A stretch of DNA of 41,034 nt from Acidovorax facilis (GCF_023913775.1 NZ_JAMXAX010000037.1:1-41034), one strand, 5' to 3'; positions 7,636 to 17,239 are shown, counted from the first letter of the stretch. Numbers and translations: made by a program. Notes: generated by a model not told the origin, from the letters alone.

Positions 7636-10068
7636 TCAATGTTTCAGGCCATCTGTCGCGGACGACGCTGCAACGGCCTTGTCCGTCGAGGGCGCAGCCA
7701 CGACCGCCACTTCCTCATCCGTCAAGGGCACAGGCTTGGTTTCCAAGGCCACTTCCAGCACCTTGTCGATCCAGCGCACAGGCACGATCTCAAGTCCACT
7801 CTTCACGTTGTCCGGAATCTCGGCCAGGTCTTTGACGTTCTCTTCGGGGATCAGCACCGTCTTGATGCCGCCGCGCAGAGCCGCCAGCAGCTTTTCCTTG
7901 AGGCCACCAATGGCGGTAACTTCCCCGCGCAACGTGATCTCACCGGTCATGGCAACATCGCCGCGCACGGGAATACCCGTGAGGGCCGAAACAAACGCCG
8001 TCGTCATCGCAGCGCCCGCACTCGGACCATCCTTAGGGGTTGCCCCGTCTGGCACATGGATGTGGATGTCGCGCTTCTCAAACGCTTCGTCCTTGATGCC
8101 CAGAATGCGCGAGCGGCTGCGCACCACCGTGCGGGCAGCCTCCACCGACTCCTTCATCACATCACCCAAAGAACCGGTGCGCGTGATCACACCTTTTCCG
8201 GGCATGGCGGCGGCTTCAATGGTCAGCAGATCGCCGCCCACCTCGGTCCAGGCCAGACCAACCACCTGGCCCACTTGGTTCTGCGCCTCGGCACGGCCGT
8301 AGGTGTATTTGCGCACGCCCAGAAAGTCAGGCAGGTTGTCGGCGGTGACAACGACCTGGGGTTCGAGCTTCTTGAGCTGCAGACCCTTGACCACCTTGCG
8401 GCAGATCTTGGACAACTCGCGCTCCAGCGAACGCACGCCGGCTTCCCGCGTGTAGTAGCGCACCATGTCTCGCACGGCAGGCTCGGTGATCAGCAGTTCT
8501 TCGTCCTTCACGCCATTGTTCTTGAGCTGCTTGGGCAGCAAGTACTTCATGGCGATGCTGGTCTTCTCGTCCTCGGTATAACCCGACAGGCGGATCACTT
8601 CCATGCGGTCGAGCAGGGCCGGCGGAATGTTCATCGAGTTCGACGTGGCGACGAACATCACGTCGCTCAGGTCGAAGTCCACTTCGACGTAGTGATCGCC
8701 AAAGGTGTGGTTCTGCTCGGGGTCCAGCACCTCCAGCAGCGCACTCGACGGGTCGCCTCGGAAGTCCGTGCCCAGCTTGTCGATTTCGTCCAGCAGAAAC
8801 AGCGGATTGCGCGTGCCCACCTTCGACAGGCTCTGCAGCACCTTGCCAGGCAGCGCGCCGATGTACGTGCGGCGGTGCCCACGGATTTCAGCTTCGTCGC
8901 GCATGCCACCCAAGGCCATGCGCACGTACTTGCGGCCCGTGGCCTTGGCAATGGATTGCCCCAACGAGGTCTTGCCCACGCCAGGTGGCCCCACCAGGCA
9001 CAGGATGGGAGCCTTCACCTTGTCCACGCGCTGCTGCACCGCAAGATATTCAAGGATGCGGTCCTTGACTTTGTCCAGGCCAAAGTGGTCTTCGTTGAGC
9101 ACGCCTTCGGCATTGACCAGGTCGTGCTTGATCTTGGTCTTTTTGCTCCAAGGCAGCGCCGTGAGCACGTCAATGTAGTTGCGCACCACGGTGGCCTCGG
9201 CCGACATGGGCGACATCAGCTTGAGCTTCTTGAGTTCTGCATCAGCCTTCTTGCGTGCCTCGGCAGGCATCTTGGCGAGCTTGATCTTTTTCTCGATCTC
9301 CTCGATGTCCGCGCCTTCGTCGCCTTCGCCCAACTCCTTCTGAATGGCCTTGACCTGCTCGTTCAAGTAGAAGTCGCGCTGGTTCTTCTCCATCTGGCGC
9401 TTCACACGCCCACGGATCTTCTTGTCCACGTTGAGGATGTCCACCTCGCGGTCAAGCTGCTCGAACAGGTTTTCAAGGCGCGCCTTCACATCCGACAGGT
9501 CCAGCACCACCTGCTTGTTCTCGAGCTTGAGCGGCAGGTGCGCGGCGATGGTGTCGGCCAGACGGCCTGGATCGTCGATGCTGGAGATCGATGTGAGGAT
9601 CTCCGGGGGAATCTTTTTGTTGAGTTTGACGTACTGGTCAAACTGCTGCATCACAGCACGGCGCAGCGCTTCAATCTCGCTAGGCTTATTGGCCTCGGGT
9701 GTGGCTTCTACCGGCGTGACGGTGGCCGTGAAATGGGTCTCAGCGTCCTCGATGGACGTCACCAGAGCGCGCTGCTGGCCTTCGACCAGCACCTTCACGG
9801 TGCCGTCAGGCAACTTGAGCATCTGCAGGATGGTGGAGACGCAGCCGACATCGAACATGTCCGACACCGAAGGCTCGTCCTTGGCTGCAGCTTTCTGTGC
9901 CACCAGCATGATGCGACGGTCGGCCTCCATGGCCAACTCAAGCGCCTTGATGCTCTTGGGACGCCCCACAAAAAGCGGGATGACCATGTGGGGAAACACC
10001 ACCACGTCACGCAAAGGCAACAGCGGTAGATCGATAGGGGTGGCTGGCAGGGGGGTATGTCCGGACAT
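7636..10068 (-). CDS. lon: ATP-dependent protease Lon
   Basis: Cytoplasmic AAA+ serine protease that degrades misfolded and regulatory proteins as a hexamer. The 810 residues comprise an N-terminal LON substrate domain (about 10-200), a coiled-coil linker, the AAA+ module with Walker A GPPGVGKT at 360-367 and Walker B LFLLDEID at 423-430, and the C-terminal protease with Ser683 (DGPSAGAAM) and Lys726 (GGLKEK). The Ser-Lys spacing of 43 equals that of E. coli Lon. The start MSGHTPLPAT at 10068 has a GAGGA ribosome site; twelve further codons are open upstream but lack one. It follows clpX on the same strand after 188 bases with its own sigma-32-like promoter. Confidence 0.97.
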   Translation of the reverse strand: MSGHTPLPATPIDLPLLPLRDVVVFPHMVIPLFVGRPKSIKALELAMEADRRIMLVAQKAAAKDEPSVSDMFDVGCVSTILQMLKLPDGTVKVLVEGQQRALVTSIEDAETHFTATVTPVEATPEANKPSEIEALRRAVMQQFDQYVKLNKKIPPEILTSISSIDDPGRLADTIAAHLPLKLENKQVVLDLSDVKARLENLFEQLDREVDILNVDKKIRGRVKRQMEKNQRDFYLNEQVKAIQKELGEGDEGADIEEIEKKIKLAKMPAEARKKADAELKKLKLMSPMSAEATVVRNYIDVLTALPWSKKTKIKHDLVNAEGVLNEDHFGLDKVKDRILEYLAVQQRVDKVKAPILCLVGPPGVGKTSLGQSIAKATGRKYVRMALGGMRDEAEIRGHRRTYIGALPGKVLQSLSKVGTRNPLFLLDEIDKLGTDFRGDPSSALLEVLDPEQNHTFGDHYVEVDFDLSDVMFVATSNSMNIPPALLDRMEVIRLSGYTEDEKTSIAMKYLLPKQLKNNGVKDEELLITEPAVRDMVRYYTREAGVRSLERELSKICRKVVKGLQLKKLEPQVVVTADNLPDFLGVRKYTYGRAEAQNQVGQVVGLAWTEVGGDLLTIEAAAMPGKGVITRTGSLGDVMKESVEAARTVVRSRSRILGIKDEAFEKRDIHIHVPDGATPKDGPSAGAAMTTAFVSALTGIPVRGDVAMTGEITLRGEVTAIGGLKEKLLAALRGGIKTVLIPEENVKDLAEIPDNVKSGLEIVPVRWIDKVLEVALETKPVPLTDEEVAVVAAPSTDKAVAASSATDGLKH

Positions 10069-10092
10069 GGAAATCCTCAAAGTGCTCTGTGG

Positions 10093-10121
10093 AAATGGGT
10101 CCACATGTGGGGATTTTCAAC
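10093..10121 (-). promoter_or_regulatory. Sigma-32-like heat-shock promoter of lon
   Basis: On the minus strand a -35 element GTTGAAA is followed, after about 14-15 bases, by a -10 element ACCCATTT. This compares with the consensus CTTGAAA and CCCCATNT. The predicted transcript start would be about 17 bases before the lon ATG. lon is a classic RpoH target in proteobacteria. The spacer contains a ccacatgtgg palindrome. Confidence 0.6.
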
Positions 10122-10256
10122 CCTTACGCGCAAGCCGCGCTGGCACAAGGGTTGATGGTTCAATGGGCGACACCAATGCGCCCGCTCCGGTCATCTCAGA
10201 CGGTGTGAAGGATTCCGGCGTGTCCATGCGGGCATCGCAGACTCCTTCACGCCTTC

Positions 10257-11522
10257 TCAGGCCTTCTTGGCCGCTTCGCGATAAACGAGCAGCGGCGGCT
10301 TGTTTTCTTCGATGGTGGACTCGTCCACCACCACTTTTTCAACGTTGCTCGTATTGGGCAAGTCGAACATCGTGCCAATCAGCGATTGCTCCAAGATTGA
10401 GCGCAGGCCGCGGGCTCCGGTCTTGCGGGCCAAGGCCTTGCGAGCGATGGCCTTAAGCGCGGCAGGACGGATTTCGAGGTCCACACCTTCCATGGCCAGG
10501 AGCTTGCTGTATTGCTTGACCAGCGCGTTCTTGGGCTCCGTCAGGATCTGCACCAGCGCATCCTCGCTGAGTTCAGCCAGAGCCGTCACCACGGGCATGC
10601 GCCCCACGAGTTCAGGAATCAGGCCGAACTTGATCAGATCTTCGGGTTCGATCTCGGTGAACACCTCTGTCAGCGAACGCTGCTTCTTGCTCTTGACCGA
10701 TGCGCCAAACCCGATGCCCGAGGCTTCGGTGCGGTTCTCGATGACCTTTTCCAGTCCCGCAAACGCACCGCCACAGATAAACAGAATGTTGGTCGTGTCG
10801 ATCTGCAGGAAGTCCTGATTCGGGTGCTTGCGTCCGCCCTGCGGCGGCACGCTGGCCATCGTGCCTTCGATGAGCTTGAGCAGCGCCTGCTGCACGCCCT
10901 CGCCCGAAACGTCACGTGTGATGCTGGGGTTGTCCGACTTGCGCGAGATCTTGTCGATCTCATCGATGTAGACGATGCCGCGCTGCGCGCGCTCCACCTC
11001 ATAATTGCAGCTTTGCAGCAGCTTCTGGACGATGTTCTCCACATCTTCGCCCACATAACCGGCTTCCGTCAGCGTGGTGGCGTCGGCCATCACAAACGGA
11101 ACGTCCAGCATGCGGGCCAGGGTCTGCGCCAGCAGTGTCTTGCCCGAACCCGTGGGCCCAATCAGCAGGATGTTGCTCTTGGACAGCTCCACATCGTCTT
11201 TGTGGGCCTTGTCCTTGTGGCGCAGGCGCTTGTAGTGGTTGTACACCGCCACCGCCAGCGTGCGCTTGGCCACGTCCTGACCAATCACATAGTTGTCGAG
11301 GTTGGTCTTGATCTCTACGGGGGTGGGCAGGTCACTGCGGCCTTCGCGCGCCAGGTCGCCAGCCGGGAGCTCATCGCGAATGATCTCGTTGCACAGGTCA
11401 ATGCACTCGTCGCAGATAAAGACCGACGGACCGGCGATCAGCTTCTTCACTTCATGCTGGCTTTTGCCGCAGAAAGAGCAGTAAAGGGTTTTTTCGCTGG
11501 AAGAGCCTTTTTTCTCGGCCAT
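10257..11522 (-). CDS. clpX: ATP-dependent Clp protease ATP-binding subunit ClpX
   Basis: AAA+ unfoldase that recognises substrates and feeds them to ClpP. The 421 residues begin [11 protein letters not shown]. The N-terminal zinc-binding domain has Cys15, Cys18, Cys37 and Cys40. Walker A GPTGSGKT is at 122-129, Walker B VYIDEID at 184-190, and the C-terminal sensor region contains ARGLRSILE. The start at 11522 agrees with family length (E. coli 424); the 16 upstream open codons do not look like ClpX. Lies 102 bases after clpP in the tig-clpP-clpX order typical of proteobacteria. Downstream, an imperfect stem (gtgaagga at 10205, tccttcac at 10243) may help end the transcript. Confidence 0.97.
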   Translation of the reverse strand: MAEKKGSSSEKTLYCSFCGKSQHEVKKLIAGPSVFICDECIDLCNEIIRDELPAGDLAREGRSDLPTPVEIKTNLDNYVIGQDVAKRTLAVAVYNHYKRLRHKDKAHKDDVELSKSNILLIGPTGSGKTLLAQTLARMLDVPFVMADATTLTEAGYVGEDVENIVQKLLQSCNYEVERAQRGIVYIDEIDKISRKSDNPSITRDVSGEGVQQALLKLIEGTMASVPPQGGRKHPNQDFLQIDTTNILFICGGAFAGLEKVIENRTEASGIGFGASVKSKKQRSLTEVFTEIEPEDLIKFGLIPELVGRMPVVTALAELSEDALVQILTEPKNALVKQYSKLLAMEGVDLEIRPAALKAIARKALARKTGARGLRSILEQSLIGTMFDLPNTSNVEKVVVDESTIEENKPPLLVYREAAKKA

Positions 11523-11624
11523 GGGGGCAATGCCTTGCTTGTTACGGAAAGTTGTCGGGATGATAACCAAATAAAAAACGGCGTCTTCCCCAAAGGAAAA
11601 CGCCGCTGTTTGACCCTCTGGCTA

Positions 11625-12233
11625 TCAGGAGCGCTTGCTGATCACCTGATCGACCAAACCGTATTCCTTGGACTCATCAGCCGACAGGAAATAGTCACGC
11701 TCGGTGTCGCGCTGGATCTTTTCCAGCGGCTGGCCTGTGCGCTCGGCAAGGATCTTGTTGAGCTGCTCGCGGGTCTTGAGGATTTCGCGGGCGTGGATCT
11801 CAATCTCGGTTGCCTGGCCCTGCATGCCGCCCAGAGGCTGGTGGATCATGACCTTGGAGTTGGGTAGCGCAAAACGCTTGCCCTTGGCTCCTGCGGCCAG
11901 CAGGAAGGCGCCCATGCTGGCGGCCATGCCGGTGCACAGGGTCGAGACATCAGGCTTGATGAAGTTCATGGTGTCAAAGATCGCCATGCCGGCGCTTACC
12001 GAGCCACCTGGGGAGTTGATGTAGAACGAAATGTCTTTGTCGGGGTTTTCACTCTCCAGGAACAGCAGCTGAGCCACCACCAGGTTGGCGGTCTGGTCGT
12101 TGACCGGACCCACCAGAAAAATCACGCGCTCCTTGAGCAGGCGCGAGTAGATGTCGTAGGACCGTTCGCCACGGCCCGACTGCTCGATGACCATGGGAAC
12201 CATGCCCAGGCCTTGTGTTTCCAATGCGCTCAT
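11625..12233 (-). CDS. clpP: ATP-dependent Clp protease proteolytic subunit
   Basis: Serine peptidase that forms the tetradecameric chamber of ClpXP and ClpAP. The 202 residues carry the catalytic triad Ser106 (GMAASMGAF), His131 (MIHQPLGG) and Asp180 (QRDTERD), with spacing close to E. coli ClpP. The start [10 protein letters not shown] at 12233 has a GGAG ribosome site; the frame is open for another 32 codons upstream without similarity. A short N-terminal propeptide is expected before the conserved MVPMVIEQ segment. Sits between tig and clpX on the same strand. Confidence 0.97.
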   Translation of the reverse strand: MSALETQGLGMVPMVIEQSGRGERSYDIYSRLLKERVIFLVGPVNDQTANLVVAQLLFLESENPDKDISFYINSPGGSVSAGMAIFDTMNFIKPDVSTLCTGMAASMGAFLLAAGAKGKRFALPNSKVMIHQPLGGMQGQATEIEIHAREILKTREQLNKILAERTGQPLEKIQRDTERDYFLSADESKEYGLVDQVISKRS

Positions 12234-12275
12234 GTTTTTCTCCAGACAAGCAGGTACTGTACCCAGAAATGAATT

Positions 12276-12303
12276 GGGGCTTGTGCACGAAAGCACAAGC
12301 CCC
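12276..12303. repeat. Strong stem-loop between tig and clpP
   Basis: An 11-bp perfect stem (ggggcttgtgc/gcacaagcccc) with a 6-base loop lies in the 127-base spacer. There is no T-run on either side, so it is more likely a processing or stability element, or a partial attenuator between tig and clpP, than a full intrinsic terminator. Confidence 0.6.
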
Positions 12304-12360
12304 TGTATGCAACGGCAACAACCGGGCAATTCGATAACAAGCCGCCCAGTCGACAGCCTA

Positions 12361-13674
12361 TCAGCCTTGCTGGGCCATCAGTTCGTCAAACGACACGGCC
12401 TTCTCGACCACCTTGGCCTTGGACAGCACAAACTCGGTCACGTTGTTTTCGATCACAACGGCTTCGACTTCCGCCAGGCGCTGGCGGTCGCCGAAGTACC
12501 AGCGCACCACGTCTTCGGGCTTCTCGTAGCTGGCAGCCAGCTCATCGATGTGGGCCTTGAGCTGTTCGGGCTTGGCCTGCAGCTCATTGGCACGCACCAG
12601 CTCGGCCAGCACCAGGCCCAGGCGCACGCGGCGCTCAGCCTGGGGGCGGAACACGTCTTCAGGGATCTCGGCCTTGTCGGCGTCCTTGATGCCGCGTTGC
12701 TTGAGTTCAGCGCGGGCACCTTCCAGCAGGCGGGCGATTTCAGCTTGCACGCTGGAGTTGGGCAGGTCCAGCTCAGCCTTGGCCACCAGGGCATCCATCA
12801 CGGCTTGCTTGTTACGGGCCAGCAGACGGAACTTGACTTCACGCTCCAGGTTCTTCTTGATGTCGGCGCGCAGGCCTTCCACGGAGCCATCGGCAATACC
12901 GAGCGACTTGGCCAGGGCATCGTTCACTTCGGGCAGGTGGGCAGCTTCGATCTTCTTGATGGTCACCAGGAAGTCAGCTGTCTTGCCAGCCACATCCTTG
13001 CCGTGGTACTCCGCAGGGAATGCCAGGGGGAAGGTCTTGCTTTCGCCAGACTTCATGCCACGCACGGCGTCTTCGAACTCCTTGAGCATCTGGCCTTCGC
13101 CCACCAGGAACTGGAAGTCTTCGGCCTTGCCGCCTTCAAACGGCTCGCCGTCAATCTTGCCTTCGAAATCGACCGTCACGCGGTCGCCGTCTTGCGCAGC
13201 AGCATCCATGGCGCGCTGGGCGAAGCTGCGGCGCTGCTTGCGCAGGATGTCGATGGTCTTGTCGATGGCAGCGTCCGTCACTTCAGCCGACAGCTTTTCG
13301 ACTTCGGCATCAGACAGATCGGCAATCTTGACTTCTGGGAACACTTCGAAAATGGCATCGAAAGTGACCTGGCCTTCAGGAGCGCCTTCCTTTTCGGTGA
13401 TGCGGGGCTGGCCAGCAACACGCAGATTGGCTTCGTTGGCAGCCACGGCAAAGGCTTCACCCACCTTGTCGTTCAGCACTTCGTACTGCACCGAGTAGCC
13501 GTAACGCTGGGCCACCACGTTCATGGGCACCTTGCCGGGACGGAAACCGTCCATCTTGACCGTGCGGGCCAGGCGCTTGAGGCGCGTGTCGACTTCGGAC
13601 TGGATCAGGGTGACGGGCACGCTCAGCGTAATCTTGCGCTCGAGCTTCTCAAGGGTTTCAACAGTAACGGCCAT
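12361..13674 (-). CDS. tig: Trigger factor, ribosome-associated chaperone
   Basis: Ribosome-bound chaperone and peptidyl-prolyl isomerase that receives nascent chains. The 437 residues comprise an N-terminal ribosome-binding domain with the signature GFRPGKVP (about 43-50), an FKBP-like PPIase domain (about 155-240, [17 protein letters not shown] onward), and a helical C-terminal cradle. The start [10 protein letters not shown] at 13674 has an AAGAGGAA ribosome site. Only 75 bases separate it from the left end of the mobile element, so its ancestral promoter (possibly that of tRNA-Leu) may have been moved about 13 kb away. First gene of the tig-clpP-clpX block. Confidence 0.97.
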   Translation of the reverse strand: MAVTVETLEKLERKITLSVPVTLIQSEVDTRLKRLARTVKMDGFRPGKVPMNVVAQRYGYSVQYEVLNDKVGEAFAVAANEANLRVAGQPRITEKEGAPEGQVTFDAIFEVFPEVKIADLSDAEVEKLSAEVTDAAIDKTIDILRKQRRSFAQRAMDAAAQDGDRVTVDFEGKIDGEPFEGGKAEDFQFLVGEGQMLKEFEDAVRGMKSGESKTFPLAFPAEYHGKDVAGKTADFLVTIKKIEAAHLPEVNDALAKSLGIADGSVEGLRADIKKNLEREVKFRLLARNKQAVMDALVAKAELDLPNSSVQAEIARLLEGARAELKQRGIKDADKAEIPEDVFRPQAERRVRLGLVLAELVRANELQAKPEQLKAHIDELAASYEKPEDVVRWYFGDRQRLAEVEAVVIENNVTEFVLSKAKVVEKAVSFDELMAQQG

Positions 13675-13749
13675 GGCTATTCCTCTTATGAATGTGGATC
13701 GTGCTGGCTGCAGCGCAGCAGCGCCGTGTTCCGCAAAGTCTCACATGGG

Positions 13750-13804
13750 TGGTGCGCGGGGGGGGACTCGAACCCCCACACCATTGCTGGCGTCAGGACC
13801 TAAA
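13750..13804 (-). repeat. Left attachment repeat: displaced 3' fragment of tRNA-Leu
   Basis: Matches the 3' 55 nt of tRNA-Leu(UAG) (CCA end, acceptor strand, T-arm, variable arm, 3' side of the anticodon arm, through the anticodon loop). The D-arm and 5' acceptor strand are absent, so it is not a functional tRNA. It differs from the intact copy at four bases only, all in the variable arm: cc/gg here against gt/ac there. The two pairs of changes are complementary, so both copies keep the arm paired. Confidence 0.88.
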
Positions 13805-13842
13805 TCCGAATCAACCAAACGCGCACGGATTAAATTTTCATA

Positions 13843-13883
13843 GGGGAAGTCGAAAAAAACGGACTGATTTTTTCGACTTTCCC
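13843..13883. repeat. Long stem-loop between left att site and integrase
   Basis: A stem of about 16 bp (ggggaagtcgaaaaaa against ttttttcgactttccc, one G-T pair) with a 9-base loop. Its right arm runs into the first CCCAAA repeat. It may insulate the integrase gene from tig or act within the recombination complex. Confidence 0.6.
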
Positions 13884-13919
13884 AAACTATTTCCCAAACT
13901 CGAGCAGAATCCCAAACAG
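13878..13919 (+). repeat. Left-end CCCAAAC repeats, candidate integrase arm sites
   Basis: Two perfect copies of TTTCCCAAACT (13878-13888 and 13890-13900) and a third, ATCCCAAACAG (13909-13919), all in the same orientation, between the att repeat and the integrase start. The same motif recurs near the right end (26668-26698). This placement is typical of arm-type integrase sites. Confidence 0.6.
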
Positions 13920-14004
13920 GTCCCTACCCGCTTAGAGAGGCAATGCCTCCCTCTGGGGAACTCGGCATTCTAACTGACCAGACTTTTCAGGTAAGGCAGA
14001 ACCC

Positions 14005-15339
14005 ATGGCAAACATTTCGAATCGCTCCCCTTGGCAAGTCAAGCTGGCCGGTCAAAAGGAGCAGAGGTTCCGCCTCAAATCCAAGGCCGTGGAGTACCTG
14101 GCAAGCCAGGGACAAACCGACCTCAGCAAGCTGCCCAAGAACGCGTTGAAGCAACTGGAAACGGCCTTCGAGGTCCAAATTAAGCTGGCCGACAAGGATG
14201 GCAATGTCGTTATCCGAAGTGCCACGCACGACACCATGGACAAGGCGAAAGCTTGGGCCAAGGAGCAAGAGGACGAAATCAAGAGCATCCGCACGAAGCA
14301 CGGCGGGTTCGTTGCCGAGTACGAGACCATCACCATTGAGCAGGCGCTCAAACGGTTTCACACCCAACATTACGCGGGCAAGCGCTCGTTTAAGGAAGTG
14401 AGCTACCGCGTCACGCACCTGTCCGAATGGCTGGGCAAGAACACCCTCTTACGGGACCTGACCAAAAAGGACTTCATGCGACTCAGGGACCAACTGCTCG
14501 AACAGAAATACTCTGCCTCGTCAGTTCGGAACTACTTCACGGTCCTGACCTCCCTCTACTCCCACGCGGCCAATGAGTGGCTTTACCCCGTGGACAACCC
14601 GCCCAGTGGGATTTCGCTTCCCAAGCCTCAGAACAATGTCCAGCGCTCATGGATGGGCAACGAGTACGAGCGCCTGATGGCATCGCTCGAAGACCACTCC
14701 CCTTGGATGGTGCCCATCGTGAAACTGGCGCTGGCCATGGCTTTTAGGCGGGGGGAAATTGTCCAGAGCGCCAAAGACAAGAAGACCGGCGAACAATCAG
14801 GCGGCATGCGCTGGGAAGACGTGGATTGGGACAATAACGTCCTGCGACTGCCCCGCGAAAAAAACGACCACACCAAGAGCGTGACCCAGTCCCTCGGGCG
14901 TTCGGTCCCACTCACCCCCGAAATGCAAGACATCTTGCGGCCCCTCTACGAGGCCAGCGAAACGAAATCAGGATTGATTTTTACGAACACCATCAACTCC
15001 GTGACCGGCGCGTTCACCATCGCTTGCACCAAAGCCAAACCGCCTATCGAAGACCTGACATTCCACTCGCTGCGCAAGATTGCGACCAAGAACCTGTCCA
15101 AGAAGGTCAACAACCCCATGGAGCTAAGCCGACTGACCGGCCACAAGAGTTTGGATGTGTTGAATCGGCGGTATTTCGATGTGCAGGTTGAGGAGCTGTA
15201 CGCCCTCCTTGTTGAGAACTCGGGCACGGTTCGGCATCGAGGCATCAGCGCACTGACTAAGGTACTAGGGCTGGCGGATGCCAAGAAGTTCATCGAGGAA
15301 ATCCGCGAGCTTTCGTCGGTTGAGGATGCATTCCGTTGA
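14005..15339 (+). CDS. int: Tyrosine site-specific integrase
   Basis: Phage/island integrase that recombines the element's att site with the tRNA-Leu gene. At 444 residues it has an arm-binding N-terminal region, a SAM-like core-binding domain (about 110-200, TIEQALKRFHTQHY onward), and a C-terminal catalytic domain with Arg248 (AMAFRRGE), His354 and Arg357 (FHSLRKIAT), His380 (RLTGHKSLD) and nucleophile Tyr390 (NRRYFDV). The full R-H-R-H-Y set is present, so it should be active. The start at 14005 has an AAGG-type ribosome site. Promoter and arm-type repeats overlap upstream, so the integrase may repress itself. A tail of about 50 residues follows the tyrosine. Confidence 0.95.
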   Translation: MANISNRSPWQVKLAGQKEQRFRLKSKAVEYLASQGQTDLSKLPKNALKQLETAFEVQIKLADKDGNVVIRSATHDTMDKAKAWAKEQEDEIKSIRTKHGGFVAEYETITIEQALKRFHTQHYAGKRSFKEVSYRVTHLSEWLGKNTLLRDLTKKDFMRLRDQLLEQKYSASSVRNYFTVLTSLYSHAANEWLYPVDNPPSGISLPKPQNNVQRSWMGNEYERLMASLEDHSPWMVPIVKLALAMAFRRGEIVQSAKDKKTGEQSGGMRWEDVDWDNNVLRLPREKNDHTKSVTQSLGRSVPLTPEMQDILRPLYEASETKSGLIFTNTINSVTGAFTIACTKAKPPIEDLTFHSLRKIATKNLSKKVNNPMELSRLTGHKSLDVLNRRYFDVQVEELYALLVENSGTVRHRGISALTKVLGLADAKKFIEEIRELSSVEDAFR

Positions 15340-15467
15340 TGCGCGGCGTTCAGGGATTTTTAGCCATAACAGGCCCGACTTTGTCAAGTCTGTGGTTCTC
15401 TGTGGTTCCGTACAAAAACACCACGCTTTGAAATCATTCGTCCTGTCAACCAAACGAAAGGACGAAC

Positions 15468-17087
15468 ATGAACCACACAGCAACAGCCTCCACGATTCCA
15501 ACATCCCCCGTTGCAATGAACGCCACATCAACGGACACGGACGAGCTGGTTTTTGCATTGAGCAACGACGAGCCCACCGCGCAGAGCACCCCCCTGCCCC
15601 AACTAACCCAAATGGCTACCAACTTAGTTCAGGCCATTAGCTGCACGACGCAGCCACAACAACAACAACCCCAAAATCCCCGCGACTTTCGCCCAGGTGA
15701 AATCGGCTTCGCGGACCGGCTGGCCGACCAATTCGGTGACCTGTTGCGCTTCGATGCCTCTCACCAAGCGTGGATGGTTTGGACCGACACGCACTGGGAA
15801 AAAGACGAAACCGGTTTTGCAGTGGAATGCATGAAGAACGTTGCTACCCGAATGAAGGAGGTAGAGGTTCCTGTGATGCGTGCTCAGATTCAGAACTATG
15901 GAGACCACTTCACACTTCGCGCCAAAGAGCTGGATGCGGATGCCAAACGACTGCATGGCAAAAACGCAATCTGCGCCGCCCTTGCGCTGGCGCAGTCACT
16001 GCCACAGTTGGTGACCAAGCACCGCGACTATGACGCCGACCCTCTTTTGCTCAATTGTCTCAGCGGTACCGTAGATTTGCGCGATGGTTCACTGCGCTCT
16101 CACAACCGAGACGACCTCATCACAAACATCACAAGGATTCCCCTGGCCGAGACCTCAGAGGGTTGCCCGCGCTGGAAACGATTCTTGCTCGAAATCATGC
16201 AAGATGACGTTGAAATGGTCAGTTATCTCCAACGCATGGTGGGCTACATCCTGACCGGGTCTACTCAAGAGCAAGTTTTTTTCTTGCTCCACGGCACTGG
16301 GGCCAATGGCAAATCGGTGTTTTTGAACGTGCTGCACCGTTTGCTGGGCGACTATGGAAAGGTCGCCGACTTCACCACGTTCTTGGATATGAACCGAGGT
16401 GGAGCGCCGCGCAACGATTTGGCTGGCTTTGCGGGAAAGCGCTTGGTCGTCGCATCGGAGTCGGCCCAAGGCAAGCAACTCGACGAAACCGTCATGAAGC
16501 AGTTCACTGGTGGCGACGTCATCTCTGCGCGTATGTTGTACAAGGACTTTGTGGAGTTCAAGCCCGTCGGAAAACTTCTGCTGGCCACCAATCACAAACC
16601 TAAGGTGCAAGGTACCGACTACGGCATCTGGCGGCGAATGCGTCTGATTCCTTTCTTGGCTTCATTCAAGGACGAGCAGCGTGACCCGCATTTGGAACAG
16701 AAGCTGATGGAAGAAATGCCAGCCATCTTGCGCTGGGCTGTGGAGGGCTGCATCCAGTGGAGAGAAATGGGCTTGGGCATGCCAAAGGCGATTGAAGAAG
16801 CGGTGAGAGAGTACCAATCCAGCATGGACACGTTTCAACACTTTCTGGACGACATCTGCGAAACCGGAGACAACCACAAAGAGTCGTCGCAACGACTGTA
16901 CGATGCTTACAAGACCTGGGCACAGAACTCCGGGATGCGTTTTCCAATGACTCAGCCCGTGTTCAACAGCACACTTGCACAGCGTGGGTTCACCCCCAAG
17001 CGCACTAGCCGCAGCAACGTCTGGTTGGGTCTGCAACTGTGTGCCAACAAGAGCGAGCAAGTCAGAGGTGACCTGTGTTTCGACTGA
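15468..17087 (+). CDS. P4/D5-type replication helicase (primase C-terminal family)
   Basis: A 539-residue superfamily 3-type helicase of the phage/plasmid primase P4 family, expected to unwind the element's origin for its own replication. Residues about 60-260 correspond to the D5 N-terminal domain (FADRLADQFGDLLRFDASHQAWMVW type). Walker A GTGANGKSV is near residue 280, and the C-terminal signature LATNHKP followed by WRRMRLIPF is at about 370-395. It is shorter than P4 alpha (777 residues), and I see no archaeo-eukaryotic primase domain. The N-terminus is instead Thr/Pro-rich with a Gln run (QPQQQQPQ). The start at 15468 has a GGA ribosome site. Followed by a terminator. Confidence 0.9.
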   Translation: MNHTATASTIPTSPVAMNATSTDTDELVFALSNDEPTAQSTPLPQLTQMATNLVQAISCTTQPQQQQPQNPRDFRPGEIGFADRLADQFGDLLRFDASHQAWMVWTDTHWEKDETGFAVECMKNVATRMKEVEVPVMRAQIQNYGDHFTLRAKELDADAKRLHGKNAICAALALAQSLPQLVTKHRDYDADPLLLNCLSGTVDLRDGSLRSHNRDDLITNITRIPLAETSEGCPRWKRFLLEIMQDDVEMVSYLQRMVGYILTGSTQEQVFFLLHGTGANGKSVFLNVLHRLLGDYGKVADFTTFLDMNRGGAPRNDLAGFAGKRLVVASESAQGKQLDETVMKQFTGGDVISARMLYKDFVEFKPVGKLLLATNHKPKVQGTDYGIWRRMRLIPFLASFKDEQRDPHLEQKLMEEMPAILRWAVEGCIQWREMGLGMPKAIEEAVREYQSSMDTFQHFLDDICETGDNHKESSQRLYDAYKTWAQNSGMRFPMTQPVFNSTLAQRGFTPKRTSRSNVWLGLQLCANKSEQVRGDLCFD

Positions 17088-17239
17088 CCCAACACATCGA
17101 CCAAGCGGCGCATGGCGTCGAAGAATTTGGTAGGAGGCCGAATTTCGCTTGGCCGATGCTGGACCACCATAAGCGAATACGACCACATAGAGTCCACACA
17201 TCCGGTGAGTGGTCGAAGAATCCAAAGCAACTGCCCCAC

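Noticed and set aside
7612-10029. 805-codon plus-strand frame opposite lon
   Set aside because: Antisense to a full-length Lon with all motifs; composition (His, Leu, Gln, Arg rich) is typical of a shadow frame.
13750-13804. A second functional tRNA-Leu gene
   Set aside because: Only the 3' part is present; the sequence after the anticodon loop does not form a D-arm or the 5' acceptor strand.
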